Origin: Micromonospora rubida
GTDB lineage: Bacteria; Actinomycetota; Actinomycetes; Mycobacteriales; Micromonosporaceae
Assembly (NCBI RefSeq): GCF_009908295.1
Contig: NZ_JAAALO010000001.1
Location: 1,054,001 to 1,118,000 of the forward strand
Direction of reading: 5' to 3'
Length of the DNA: 64,000 nt
Shown here: one piece after another, positions 26,722 through 35,153 of the stretch
Numbering within the stretch: the first letter of the stretch is position 1
Layout: every line of letters begins with the position of its first letter
Made by a program: the position numbers and the translations under genes
The notes under the pieces: generated by a model
Databases searched by the model: none
Told to the model about the DNA's origin: nothing
Seen by the model: the letters and a program-made list of their open reading frames with translations, nothing else

Positions 26722-27575
26722 CCGGCACCCCGGACTGTGGCGGCCAGCCAGTTGCCGAGGATCTGCCGACGGCGGGGCCGGACGGTGACCGCCAACGGGT
26801 CGTGGTCGGCGGCGGCCAGCGCGTCGAGCGTGGCCCGGCCGCCGGCCAGGTAGCCGCTGACCGCCAACCGGCCCCAGCCGTGCAGCGCCGACACCAGCGG
26901 CGCTCCGGCGTCGAGCCAGGCGCGAGCCCGTTCCGCCTCGAATCCGATCAGCTCCCGCAGTTGGCGGTTAGCGCTTGGGCGGGCGAGGTCCGCCTCGGTA
27001 ACGCCGAACCGCTCCAGGTCGGCCGCCGGTAGGTAGACCCGGCCACGGCGGTGGTCCTCGGCCACGTCCTGCAGGTGCTCGACGAGTTGCAGGGCGGTGC
27101 AGATCCGATCGGACAACGCGACGGCCGCCGGGGTGACCTGCCCGAAGACGTGCAGGACCAGTTCGCCGACCGGATTGGCCGACAGGGTGCAGTACCCGAC
27201 GAGCTGCTCGAAGGTGGCGTAGCGGGTGACGTGCTGGTCGACCCGGTTCGCCTCGATCAGCCGGACGAGTGTGTCCAGCGGCAACCCACACTCGGCCACG
27301 GTGGGCGCGAGGGCGCGCAGCACCGGGTGGCGCATGTCGGCGCCCGCGTAGAGACCGCGAAGCCCGGCCTCGACATCGTCCAGGGCGGCGAGCCGGTCGA
27401 GCCCGCCGTCCACCGGTTCGTCGCCGAGGTCGTCGACGTGGCGGGCGTAGCCGTACAGCGCGACGAGGTGACGACGGTACCGTGCCGGCAGCACCCGCAG
27501 GGCGACCGGAAAGTTCTCCCGCGCCCGGGCCTGCTCCACCCGACGTATGTCAGGGGCGATGGCTGGTGGACCCAT
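26718..27575 (-). CDS. hpnC: Hydroxysqualene synthase
   Basis: Converts presqualene diphosphate to hydroxysqualene. 285 residues from the ATG at 27575, chosen because AAGGAGAG lies 9 nt upstream; the open frame extends further but without family similarity. Motifs: YGYARHVDDLGDE, YCTLSANPVGELVLHVFG, QLVEHLQDVAEDHRRGRVYL, all typical of HpnC in the squalene/phytoene-synthase family. It is the first intact gene of the operon, so the promoter should lie in the 45 bp before it or upstream within the dxs relic. Confidence 0.92.
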   Translation of the reverse strand: MGPPAIAPDIRRVEQARARENFPVALRVLPARYRRHLVALYGYARHVDDLGDEPVDGGLDRLAALDDVEAGLRGLYAGADMRHPVLRALAPTVAECGLPLDTLVRLIEANRVDQHVTRYATFEQLVGYCTLSANPVGELVLHVFGQVTPAAVALSDRICTALQLVEHLQDVAEDHRRGRVYLPAADLERFGVTEADLARPSANRQLRELIGFEAERARAWLDAGAPLVSALHGWGRLAVSGYLAGGRATLDALAAADHDPLAVTVRPRRRQILGNWLAATVRGAG

Positions 27576-27619
27576 CCGTGGTTCTCTCCTTCGTTCCTCT
27601 GGACATGAACAGCGGCAGC

Positions 27620-28474
27620 TCAACCGGCAGGCTGGGTCAGCCCGCCCCAGACGCTCGCCCATACCCGCCGCGACGCGACCCGGCTGCCGGTGCCGAGCCA
27701 CGACAACCGGCGCAGCGCGTCCACGCACATGCCGTGGGCCTCCAGGCCGTACTCGGCGGACAGGCCGGCCCGGTCGCCGTGCGGTGCGAACGCCGTGGCA
27801 GATCGAGGGCGCGCACCGGCGTACCGGCGGTGGCGTCGACGAGGCCCTGTACTACGGCGGTGTTCACCCCACCCCCGCGAGCTCCTCCCTCGACGGTGAG
27901 GACCAGGGCAGGGTCGGCGGCCAGCACGGCGGGCTCCGGGTTGACCGGCCGCACCCACCGGAGGTGCATCGCGGTGCACTCGCCCGCCGCCCGCAGTTCC
28001 TCGCGGAGCGAGGCGGCATCTCGCGGGGCGGCCACCCGCAGGCCCGGGCACGGCCAGATCCCGATGCCGTGATGGCTCGGCTCGCCCGGGCCGGTGATCC
28101 CGGCCAGGTCGAGCACCAGGGTGACCGGAGTTCTCCGACAGGTCGTGGGGTGACTCGGCCCGCCGGGGGTGGCCGGCCAGGCCGCCCGACCCGAGCAGCT
28201 GGGCGAACCCGGTTCGGCGGCCGGTGAGCGGCTTGGGGACGTTCGCCTGGTGACCGGTGTCGAAGATGATCCGATCGCGGGAGGGCCCGAACACCCGGTG
28301 CGGCGCGATGGTCAGCTCGACCACGCCGAGGTTGGGACCGAGATGGCCGACACGCCGGCAGATCGCCTCGACCAGGAACGCCCGAATCTCGCCGGCGAGC
28401 GGCCGCAGCTGGTCGTGAGTGGGCCGCCGCCTGTGGTCGTCGGGCTGGTCGACGGTGTCGAGCAGGGACATCAT
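27620..28474 (-). pseudogene. dxs: Decayed 1-deoxy-D-xylulose-5-phosphate synthase (dxs)
   Basis: GGAGGGAGG and an ATG at 28474 open a recognisable DXS N-terminus ([33 protein letters not shown]). The frame then breaks near the normal SPHDWVENSH region. In a second frame the C-terminal part resumes at [13 protein letters not shown] and continues through [19 protein letters not shown] and [15 protein letters not shown] further shift returns to the first frame for [15 protein letters not shown]. About half of the 620-630 residues, including much of the thiamine-diphosphate domain, is missing. The gene is dead; another dxs must supply the cell. Confidence 0.85.
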
Positions 28475-28699
28475 CCCTCCCTCCGGCCGGTCGTGCGCGA
28501 ACCCAGCGGCCACAACCCCGTCCGCAGCGGCCGGGTGTCGATCGCCTCCTGACAGCGGGACGTTGCACTGTCTGCTGCGATGCGGTGATCCGGCCGAGGG
28601 TGGTGCGGGCAGCGCCGTGGGCGATGGAGCCACCTGGACATCTGCAAAACGAGCATAACCAGTCTAATCATCGCTTCCTACTTGAAGTCGTATTTATTC

Positions 28700-28885
28700 C
28701 TCGTTTCGACTCGCGCGGCGGTGCCCGATGGGCTGGCGGCCTCCGATCAGCCGCTCGGCACCCCGTCCAACCCCGCCGTTGCGGCCATGTCGACCGGACA
28801 GCCGCGCTGTGCGGCGATCATGATCAGGCCGCTGGCCGCCAACGGGACCAGCATGATCAGGAAGGCATTGCGCAGGCCCTCCGCT
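28700..28885 (-). pseudogene. C-terminal fragment of an MFS drug exporter
   Basis: The minus strand encodes GLRNAFLIMLVPLAASGLIM, then IAAQRGCPVDMAATAG and a few more codons. This is the usual last transmembrane helix and tail of EmrB/QacA (DHA2) exporters. No upstream part of the gene remains; the sequence on its 5' side belongs to a transposase relic on the other strand. It is a truncation left by insertion or deletion. Confidence 0.6.
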
Positions 28886-28904
28886 CACCCCCACAACCGG
28901 CCGG

Positions 28905-29260
28905 GGACGATGTCCAGCCGGGCAGAGCCGCAGACGACCGCCCGGCAGTTCGTGGAAGAGCTGCTGTCGGCCCTGGAACCCAAGACCTGCTGGTCTCTCG
29001 CGGAACGGGGGGGTCACGCCGATCCGCAGGCAACGCAGCGGCTGTTGCGTGCGGGGTGCGGGACGCCGACGTCGTGCGTGATTGGCTGTCCGCGCGGCTC
29101 GGCCACCCCTGCGGGGTGCTCGTCGTCGGCGAGACCGGGTTCCTGAAGGAGGGCGGGTGCTCGGTCGGGGTGCAACGCAGTGCACCGGCACCGCCGGCAG
29201 GGCGGAGAACATCGCGACGAGCGCTCGGGCAGGTGTGGTGTCCCGTCTCACCGCGGACTC
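28905..29260 (+). pseudogene. IS701-family transposase relic
   Basis: Three plus-strand frames carry successive parts of an IS701-type transposase: TARQFVEELLSALEPKTCWS and HADPQATQRLLRAG, then VRDADVVRDWLSARLGHP and VLVVGETGFLKEGGCSVGVQ (normally VVDETGFLKKG, the first catalytic Asp being replaced by Gly), then TQCTGTAGRAEN. Two frameshifts near 29050 and 29175 and loss of everything after this point make it inactive. No terminal repeats were found. It lies next to the MFS fragment and the dead dxs, marking an old insertion site. Confidence 0.65.
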
Positions 29261-29342
29261 TCTTACCGGGCCACCGTAGCGGGCCGGTATTCTTGATCAG
29301 GACCAGACTGTACCCATATGTCCGCTATCCCGAGGGGTGACC

Positions 29343-31334
29343 ATGCCCGATCACGCGTCCGGCCGCATCGACCTCGCGCGCCTGCAGGAAGTGCTCGACG
29401 GACCGTGGGCCGAGGTTCGCAACGCGCACCGGGACCACCTCGACGAGCGCTTCCTCCCGGTGTACGGCGAGACCGGTGACCAGGCACGTGAGCGGATCAC
29501 CCGGCTGCTCACCGAACTCCCCGTCGAGCTGGGTACCGCGTCGGCCTTCCCCACCGAGTACGGCGGCAGAGCCGACGTCGGCGGCTCGATCGTGGCCAGC
29601 GAGATGCTGGCGCAGGTCGACCTGTCGCTGATGGTCAAGGCGGGCGTGCAGTGGGGCCTGTTCGGCGGCGCGGTCGGTGCCCTCGGCACCCAGCGGCACC
29701 ACGACGCCTATCTACGGGACATCATCTCGGGCAAGATCTTCGGCTGCTTCGCGATGACCGAGACCGGCCACGGCTCCGACGTCCAGCAGCTACGCACCAC
29801 CTGCACGTACGACCCACAGACGCAGACCTTCGACCTGCACACCCCGTACGAGGCGGCCCGCAAGGACTACATCGGCAACGCGGCCCGGGACGGGCGAATG
29901 GCGGTGGTCTTCGCGCAGCTGGTCACCAACGGGCGGCGACACGGCGTACACGCGTGGCTGGTGCCGATCCGCGACGCGCAGGGCAACCCGCTGCCCGGCG
30001 TGAGCATCGGCGACGCCGGACCCAAGGCCGGCCTGCTCGGCGTCGACAACGGGCGGCTCAGCTTCGACCACGTGCAAGTGCCACGGGACATGCTGCTGGA
30101 CCGGTACGGTCAGGTCGCGGAGGACGGGACGTACGCCAGCCCGATCGAGAACGACTCCCGGCGCTTCTTCACCATGCTCGGTACCCTGGTCCGCGGTCGG
30201 GTGAGCGTGGGCGGCGCCGCGTCGGCGGCCACCAAATCGGCGCTGACCATCGCGGTGCGCTACGGCGACCTCCGTCGCCAGTTCGGCACGCCCGACGCGG
30301 ACCGGGAGGTGCTGCTCAACGACTACCTGGCCCACCAGCGCAAGCTGCTGCCCGCGCTGGCCACCACGTACGCGCTGCACTTCGCCCAGACCGAGTTGGT
30401 CGCCGCGCTGAGTGAGGTGCAGGGCGGCGACGGGCCGGTCGACGAGCTCCGGCAACGGGAGCTGGAGTCCCGGGCTGCCGGTCTCAAGGCCGCGCAGACC
30501 TGGCACGCGACCCGCACCATCCAGATGTGCCGTGAGGCGTGTGGTGGTGCCGGCTACCTGGCCGAGAACCGGCTACCCAGCCTCAAGGCCGACACCGACG
30601 TCTTCACCACGTTCGAAGGCGACAACACGGTGCTGCTGCAACTGGTCGCCAAGGGGCTGCTCACCGGCTACCGCGACGAGTTCGGCTCGTTGGACGGCTG
30701 GGGGCGTGCCTCCTTCGTCGCCGAACAGGTCCGCGAGATGGTGCTCGAGCGCACCGCCGCGCGATCGCTCATCGAGCGCCTGATCAGCGCCGTGCCCGGC
30801 CGCGACGAGGAGGTCGCCGTCACCGACCGCGGCTGGCAGCTCAAGGTTTTCGAGGACCGCGAGAGGCACCTCCTCGACGGCGCGGTCCGCCGCCTCCGCA
30901 ACGGCGCGGCCACGAAGAAGGACCGTCCCTTCGACATCTTCAACGACGTCCAGGACCACGTCCTCGCCGTCGCCGCCGCACACATCGACCGGGTCACCCT
31001 GGAGGCGTTCGTCGCCGGCATCGAGGGCACCGCCGACCCGGCGGTCCAGGCGCTGCTCTCCCGAGTCTGCAACCTGTACGCGCTCAGCGTCATCGAAGCC
31101 AACAAGGGCTGGTTCCTGGAGCACGGCCGACTCACACCGGCCCGCGCCAAGGCCATCACCGGCGTGGTGAACGGTCTACTCAAAGAACTACGCCCACACA
31201 TGCGGACGCTCGTCGACGGCTTCGCCATCCCGGACACGTGGCTGCACTGCGCCATCCTGCGCGAGGAACCCCGCCGGCAGGAGACCATGGCCACCCACGA
31301 CGCCGCCGGCGATCCGCAGACGGTCCCGGCGTAG
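29343..31334 (+). CDS. Acyl-CoA oxidase / acyl-CoA dehydrogenase family protein
   Basis: 663 residues from the ATG with GAGGGG about 6 nt upstream (a GTG two codons earlier is possible). The length and layout fit flavin acyl-CoA oxidases better than 380-residue dehydrogenases. Visible landmarks: CFAMTETGHGSDVQQLRTTC (FAD/substrate loop), GPKAGLLGVDNGRLSFDHVQ, CREACGGAGYLAENRLP, FEGDNTVLLQLVAKGLLTGY and a long helical C-terminal domain. Oxidases use O2 and release H2O2 in the first step of beta-oxidation; the sequence alone does not exclude a dehydrogenase. It stands alone, between relics on both sides. Confidence 0.85.
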   Translation: MPDHASGRIDLARLQEVLDGPWAEVRNAHRDHLDERFLPVYGETGDQARERITRLLTELPVELGTASAFPTEYGGRADVGGSIVASEMLAQVDLSLMVKAGVQWGLFGGAVGALGTQRHHDAYLRDIISGKIFGCFAMTETGHGSDVQQLRTTCTYDPQTQTFDLHTPYEAARKDYIGNAARDGRMAVVFAQLVTNGRRHGVHAWLVPIRDAQGNPLPGVSIGDAGPKAGLLGVDNGRLSFDHVQVPRDMLLDRYGQVAEDGTYASPIENDSRRFFTMLGTLVRGRVSVGGAASAATKSALTIAVRYGDLRRQFGTPDADREVLLNDYLAHQRKLLPALATTYALHFAQTELVAALSEVQGGDGPVDELRQRELESRAAGLKAAQTWHATRTIQMCREACGGAGYLAENRLPSLKADTDVFTTFEGDNTVLLQLVAKGLLTGYRDEFGSLDGWGRASFVAEQVREMVLERTAARSLIERLISAVPGRDEEVAVTDRGWQLKVFEDRERHLLDGAVRRLRNGAATKKDRPFDIFNDVQDHVLAVAAAHIDRVTLEAFVAGIEGTADPAVQALLSRVCNLYALSVIEANKGWFLEHGRLTPARAKAITGVVNGLLKELRPHMRTLVDGFAIPDTWLHCAILREEPRRQETMATHDAAGDPQTVPA

Positions 31335-31444
31335 GCAGAAAGGTTTCCGCGCGGCTGCAGCGAGCCGTGGTGTTGAAGCTCGGACAGCGTCCAGGGGGTA
31401 GTCCTTTCCGGGTACCACCTGGCACCAGAGCCGCCAACGACACG

Positions 31445-31481
31445 ACGGCGGGGCAACCCTCATTACGGATCGCCCCGCCGT
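31445..31481. terminator. Bidirectional hairpin terminator
   Basis: ACGGCGGGGC and GCCCCGCCGT form a perfect 10-bp stem with a 17-nt loop. On the plus strand it is followed by TGTTGT. It sits between the stop of the acyl-CoA oxidase (plus strand) and the end of a minus-strand pseudogene, so it could serve both. Confidence 0.65.
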
Positions 31482-31499
31482 TGTTGTACGTCGGCCCGG

Positions 31500-32076
31500 T
31501 CAGTTGTCCGGTGGCAGGACAAGGTCCAGGAACTCGGCGTAGGCGTTTTCGTCGGGCAGCTTGCCGTTCCGCGCGAGGGCTTGGCGCAGGGAGAAGCCGG
31601 TGACCGCCGGCGGGGCCTCAGGCCACGCTCAGGCTCGCCGACCATCTCCGGCGACGACGGCCCCGGCCTGTTCGGGCTTGTGCTGGATGAGCCAGTCGAG
31701 CATCCGGGCGATCGCGTGGTTGACCGGGTAGCTGACCTCCTCGTTGGGCATCGTGCGCAGCCGGGCGGCGAACTCGAACAGCACCGCAGCGCGGATCGTC
31801 GCGCCAAGGTCGCTGAGGGGGACAATCCGGTCGAGGCTCGTTCTGCGACACGTTCTTCAGCTGGTAGAACCACGAACACCGCCACGCCGGCATCGGACCC
31901 CACACCCCGCCGACGTCCACTACGGCCACGCCCCGGCCCAGCAGATGCAACGCGGCGACGTCCTCGACACCGCCTGGGCCGCGCACCCCGAACGTTTCTC
32001 CCGCCGACCCAGACCCTAAGCGCCACACCTGCCCGACACCGTCTGGATCAACCCACCCGAACCGGCAACCGGCCAA
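31500..32076 (-). pseudogene. Frameshifted gene of unknown function
   Basis: Coding-like minus-strand sequence is split between two frames. The first reads WVDPDGVGQVWRLGSGSAGE, then VAVVDVGGVWGPMPAW and FYQLKNVSQNE. After a shift near 31840 the second reads RIVPLSDLGATIRAAVLFEF, RTMPNEEVSYPVNHAIARML, an in-frame TGA at 31629-31631, and then GFSLRQALARNGKLPDENAY and FLDLVLPPDN before the stop. I do not recognise the family. No good start with a ribosome-binding site is visible (the first frame begins near a TTG), so the 5' end may also be lost. The two lesions could be sequencing errors. Confidence 0.5.
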
Positions 32077-32262
32077 CCGCTAGCGACCTGCGCATTACGA
32101 GATCAAGATGGGCGACGGGTCGATCTGGGCACATGGTGATCTAGCAGCGAAAATGCCTTCGACATCTCTCACCGCTCCCCCACTGTCCATGGACCTCTTG
32201 CAGACTGGATGCGGACCGTCCTCGTTGCGGCGGCCCACAACCGACCGAGACCACTGCAACCG

Positions 32263-32291
32263 CGGCGAGGCCGCCGAAAGCGGCCTCGCCG
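32263..32291 (-). terminator. Hairpin terminator after the sigma-partner gene
   Basis: CGGCGAGGCCGC and GCGGCCTCGCCG form a perfect 12-bp stem with a CGAAA loop, beginning 6 nt beyond the stop of the leftward gene at 32297. The region from 32077 to here shows nothing else on either strand. Confidence 0.8.
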
Positions 32292-32296
32292 ATAGG

Positions 32297-33382
32297 TCAC
32301 GGCTTGTCGATCAGCTCGGCCAGTGCGGCGTCGCCCTGCGCGATAACCGGGCCGCCTGGATAGGCGACCGCCACAATCCGGTAGCAGCCGTCGAGTTCGA
32401 CGTACGTCTGCGGGTCACCGCCCGTCACCGACCACAGCAGCGCAAAGCGGCTGGCGTGTGCGCTGCACGGCTCGGCCGGTCCGGCAGCCTTGAGGACGTG
32501 CTCGATCGCCGTCCGGCGGTCCGCCGGCAGCACCGTCCCGTGCACGAAGTTGCCGGTGCCCGGCGCGCTCTTCGGCACGTCATAGACGCAGAGGCGGACC
32601 TGCTGCCCGGCAGGGAACGGCTCCGGCAGGGCTCCGCGGCGGACACGGTTCCCCGCCGTCTCCACCGACAGCATGTCTTTCCAGGTCTGGCTGCAACCGG
32701 CTGCGGCGGCCTCGGCCGACTCGATCTCGGCAACCGGGTGGGTCGCCACGGTGGTCAGCGGCAGTGCGTCAAGGGCCTCACGCACCGCGGGCCGGGGCTT
32801 GCCGCAGCGATCGACAGGAAGGCCGGGCCGCACCCACCGACCGCCGGCGTCGACCAGCGCTAGCCAGGGGAACACCACGGCTTCCATGGTGCATGGTCCC
32901 TCGGTCCGCGGCTCGTCGGGCAACCGGAGCGCGGTGACGAGGGCATCCACCTTGTCGGCACGGCGTTCCGTCGCCACCCTGTCCTGCCCGCCATCGGGGC
33001 GTTGCTGCGTCTCCAGTTCGCAGATGACGGCCGCGACCGGGGTGAAGCCATCGAGCCGGGGCAGCGTGGCCACCTCCCCGGCCCCGATCCTCTCGCCTGC
33101 CGTGGCCATTTCCGGCGCCGCGTCGGCGCACGAGGTCCAGCGCCCTTCTCCGCCGGAGTCGCCCGCCGTTCGGAGTGGAGGGGCGTGGTCGCCGGTGATC
33201 ATCTGCACCCCTCCGACGCCGAGCGCAACGGCCATGGCCACGGCGAGCGCGCTACTTCCGATCACGCGCTGCCGGTGCCGACGCACCCGCGCCGCCAGCG
33301 CGCCAACCCGATCCATCGGCGGCGTCAGCCGAGGAACAGCCTCGGTCAGCAGGCGCTTGATGTCCTCATCTTCATGCGTCAT
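32297..33382 (-). CDS. Single-span membrane protein paired with a SigE-type sigma factor
   Basis: 361 residues. The first 40 are cytoplasmic and charged (THEDEDIKRLLTEAVPRLTP), followed by one transmembrane helix (SSALAVAMAVALGVGGVQMI, about 43-62) and a roughly 300-residue extracytoplasmic domain with several cysteines (SCADAAPE, VICELETQ, DRCGKPRP, AAAGCSQTW, VRLCVYDV) that may form disulfides. Its ATG overlaps the stop of the sigma factor gene (ATGA). Gene order and topology fit an anti-sigma or sigma-accessory protein, but the zinc-binding HxxxCxxC anti-sigma motif is absent, so any mechanism is inferred. A strong terminator follows. Confidence 0.75.
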   Translation of the reverse strand: MTHEDEDIKRLLTEAVPRLTPPMDRVGALAARVRRHRQRVIGSSALAVAMAVALGVGGVQMITGDHAPPLRTAGDSGGEGRWTSCADAAPEMATAGERIGAGEVATLPRLDGFTPVAAVICELETQQRPDGGQDRVATERRADKVDALVTALRLPDEPRTEGPCTMEAVVFPWLALVDAGGRWVRPGLPVDRCGKPRPAVREALDALPLTTVATHPVAEIESAEAAAAGCSQTWKDMLSVETAGNRVRRGALPEPFPAGQQVRLCVYDVPKSAPGTGNFVHGTVLPADRRTAIEHVLKAAGPAEPCSAHASRFALLWSVTGGDPQTYVELDGCYRIVAVAYPGGPVIAQGDAALAELIDKP

Positions 33383-33906
33383 TTTCGTGACCTCCAGGCG
33401 GCAGACATCTCAAGGTGCGGATCGGTACGCAGAATCCGTAGAGCACGGAAGGCCTGTACCTTGACCGTGTTGTGCGAGCATCCGAGCACTTCCGCTGTCC
33501 GCTGAACCGTCAGGTCCTCGACGTAGCGGAGCACCACGATCGCCCGCTGCTGCCGGCTGAGCCTGGCCAAAGCGCGACGTACCGCGTCCCGGTCGGCGGA
33601 CTCCCCGGCTATGTCGCCGTACTCGGACTTGTCCGGTGGCTGGCTCGGAATCTCGCTGCGCCAGTGCCGCCGCCACCAGGACACGTACGTGGTGAACAGC
33701 GCCTTGCGCACGTACGCCTCGGGATGCCCGACGGTCGTAATCGTGGCCCAACGCCGCCAGACGTTCGCCAGGACCGTCTGTAACAGGTCCTCGGCCCGCC
33801 CGGCGTCGCCCGTGAGCAGCCAGGCCGAACGCAGCAGCGCATCGGAGCGCGCCGCCACGAACTCGGCGAACCCGTCCGGCGGTGTCACTTCCCGGGCTCG
33901 TTGCAT
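33379..33906 (-). CDS. ECF sigma factor, SigE-family type
   Basis: 175-residue extracytoplasmic-function sigma factor. Region 2: GFAEFVAARSDALLRSAWLL, GRAEDLLQTVLANVWRRW, and PEAYVRKALFTTYVSWWRRH for -10 recognition and melting. Region 4: RALARLSRQQRAIVVLRYVE, then TAEVLGCSHNTVKVQAFRAL as the -35 helix-turn-helix. The layout is that of the numerous small actinobacterial SigE-family proteins. The downstream membrane protein gene overlaps by 4 bp. An IS5-type element is inserted 84 bp upstream of the ATG, which may have displaced or altered its promoter. Confidence 0.9.
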   Translation of the reverse strand: MQRAREVTPPDGFAEFVAARSDALLRSAWLLTGDAGRAEDLLQTVLANVWRRWATITTVGHPEAYVRKALFTTYVSWWRRHWRSEIPSQPPDKSEYGDIAGESADRDAVRRALARLSRQQRAIVVLRYVEDLTVQRTAEVLGCSHNTVKVQAFRALRILRTDPHLEMSAAWRSRK

Positions 33907-33990
33907 GTGTATGTGTACCTCCCACCAGATAAACGCGGTGGAGGGACGGTGCGGTTAACGCGCGAGCAGATCAGATCTGCACCCGGGCAA

Positions 33991-34014
33991 CAGTAAGCCT
34001 TTCCGCGTAACGGG
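33991..34014 (+). repeat. Left terminal inverted repeat of the IS5-type element
   Basis: 24 bp beginning CAGTAAGCC and ending AACGGG, matching the reverse complement of the right end except at the fifth base. Confidence 0.85.
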
Positions 34015-34149
34015 GTGAGTACTGAGGGTGTCCGTCCTGGTGGGCGGTGCGGACACGCCCGACCCTGTTGTGGTGCAACGTGAAGACGCAGAACCCCGGT
34101 ATGAAGTGGTCCTCTCACAGATCAACTTCAGTTGGGGTCCTGCGTCGTC

Positions 34150-34971
34150 ATGAGTGTCACATACACCGCCACGCTGCCGGTGCGCGAGGAGACCGTGTTG
34201 TTCCTGTCCGGGCTCCTGCACGCAGAACGGCAACGGCGTGGAACCCGCGCCGGGACCCGGGCGCTGGTCTGTTTCAAGCAGGCGATCCTGTTGTTGCGCT
34301 GGTTTGTGGACGGCACCCGGGTAAAGCAGTTGGCCCTGGACAACCAGGTCAGCTCGTCGACCGGCTACGACTACCTCCATGAGGGCATCCGGGTCCTCGC
34401 CGCGCACGCGCCGCGATTGGAATCGGTGCTTCTCGCGGCGAAGACGGCCGGCTATGCCCATGTGAACATCGATGGGACGCTGATCGAGACCGACCGGTGC
34501 CGTACGCCGGGGCCGAAACCAGGGGTGGATTTGTGGTGGTCCGGCAAGCACGACAACCATGGTGGCAACGTGCAGATCGTGACCGCTCCGGACGGGTGGC
34601 CGCTGTGGACCTCACCGGTACGGCCCGGCCGCGAACATGACACGACCGCCCTGCGTAAACATGACATCCTGCCCCTGCTGGCCATCTGGATCACCGACCA
34701 ACGGCGGGTGCTCGGCGACCTCGGCTACGAAGGGGAAGCCGGCACGATCACGATCGCGTTCAAGAAGCCGAAGAACTGCTCCTGCACCAGCGTGCAGCAG
34801 CAGTTCAACAAAACCCACAACGGGGTCCGTGCCATCGGCGAACGCGGAAACTCCCTGCTCAAGACCACCTTCAGAGCGCTGCGCAACGTCAGCCTGTGTC
34901 CCTGGAACATCGGCCGGATCACCGCCGCCGCCCTCGTTCTCCTACACGTCGACCACAACCGCACAACCTGA
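34150..34971 (+). CDS. IS5-type DDE transposase (DDE_Tnp_4-like)
   Basis: 273 residues from the ATG at 34150; an in-frame GTG 18 bp upstream is possible. An N-terminal helix-turn-helix-like part (RVKQLALDNQVSSSTGYDYL) precedes the RNase H-fold catalytic core, with first Asp in AHVNIDGTLIETDR, second in VLGDLGYEGEAG and Glu in AIGERGNSLLKTTFRALRN. The pattern and length match the DDE_Tnp_4 group of IS5 transposases. The reading frame is uninterrupted, so the protein is probably functional. Confidence 0.92.
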   Translation: MSVTYTATLPVREETVLFLSGLLHAERQRRGTRAGTRALVCFKQAILLLRWFVDGTRVKQLALDNQVSSSTGYDYLHEGIRVLAAHAPRLESVLLAAKTAGYAHVNIDGTLIETDRCRTPGPKPGVDLWWSGKHDNHGGNVQIVTAPDGWPLWTSPVRPGREHDTTALRKHDILPLLAIWITDQRRVLGDLGYEGEAGTITIAFKKPKNCSCTSVQQQFNKTHNGVRAIGERGNSLLKTTFRALRNVSLCPWNIGRITAAALVLLHVDHNRTT

Positions 34972-34987
34972 TCACCCAACGCCACGA

Positions 34988-35011
34988 CCCGTTACGCGGA
35001 AAGGCTCACTG
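34988..35011 (-). repeat. Right terminal inverted repeat of the IS5-type element
   Basis: 24 bp reading CCCGTTACG at its left side and ending CTCACTG; it is the reverse complement of the left repeat with one mismatch. It begins 16 bp after the transposase stop. Confidence 0.85.
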
Positions 35012-35153
35012 GCCGTCAGCCAGAATAGCCCGCCTACTTGCGGGAACGCCTCCGCCTCGCCCCTCCACACCCGCGAACACTCCTGTCGCCATCGGCGGAG
35101 TAGAGACAAGCCCCCTGTCGTGTACGGGGGTACGTGACGCGAATGGAGAGTTC

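Larger units (their letters stand above)
33991..35011 (+). mobile_element. Complete IS5-type insertion sequence
   Basis: A 1,021-bp element with one transposase gene and near-perfect terminal inverted repeats of 24 bp (23 of 24 identical; the inner 19, AGCCTTTCCGCGTAACGGG, are perfect). Size, a single DDE transposase and short inverted repeats fit the IS5 superfamily. The bases flanking the repeats (CGGGCAA on the left, GCCGTCA on the right) show no obvious target duplication. It sits exactly between two ECF sigma factor operons. The intact gene and repeats suggest recent arrival and possible mobility. Confidence 0.85.

Noticed and set aside
33984..35018. Target-site duplication flanking the IS5-type element
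   Set aside because: Left flank (CGGGCAA) and right flank (GCCGTCA) do not match over any useful length.
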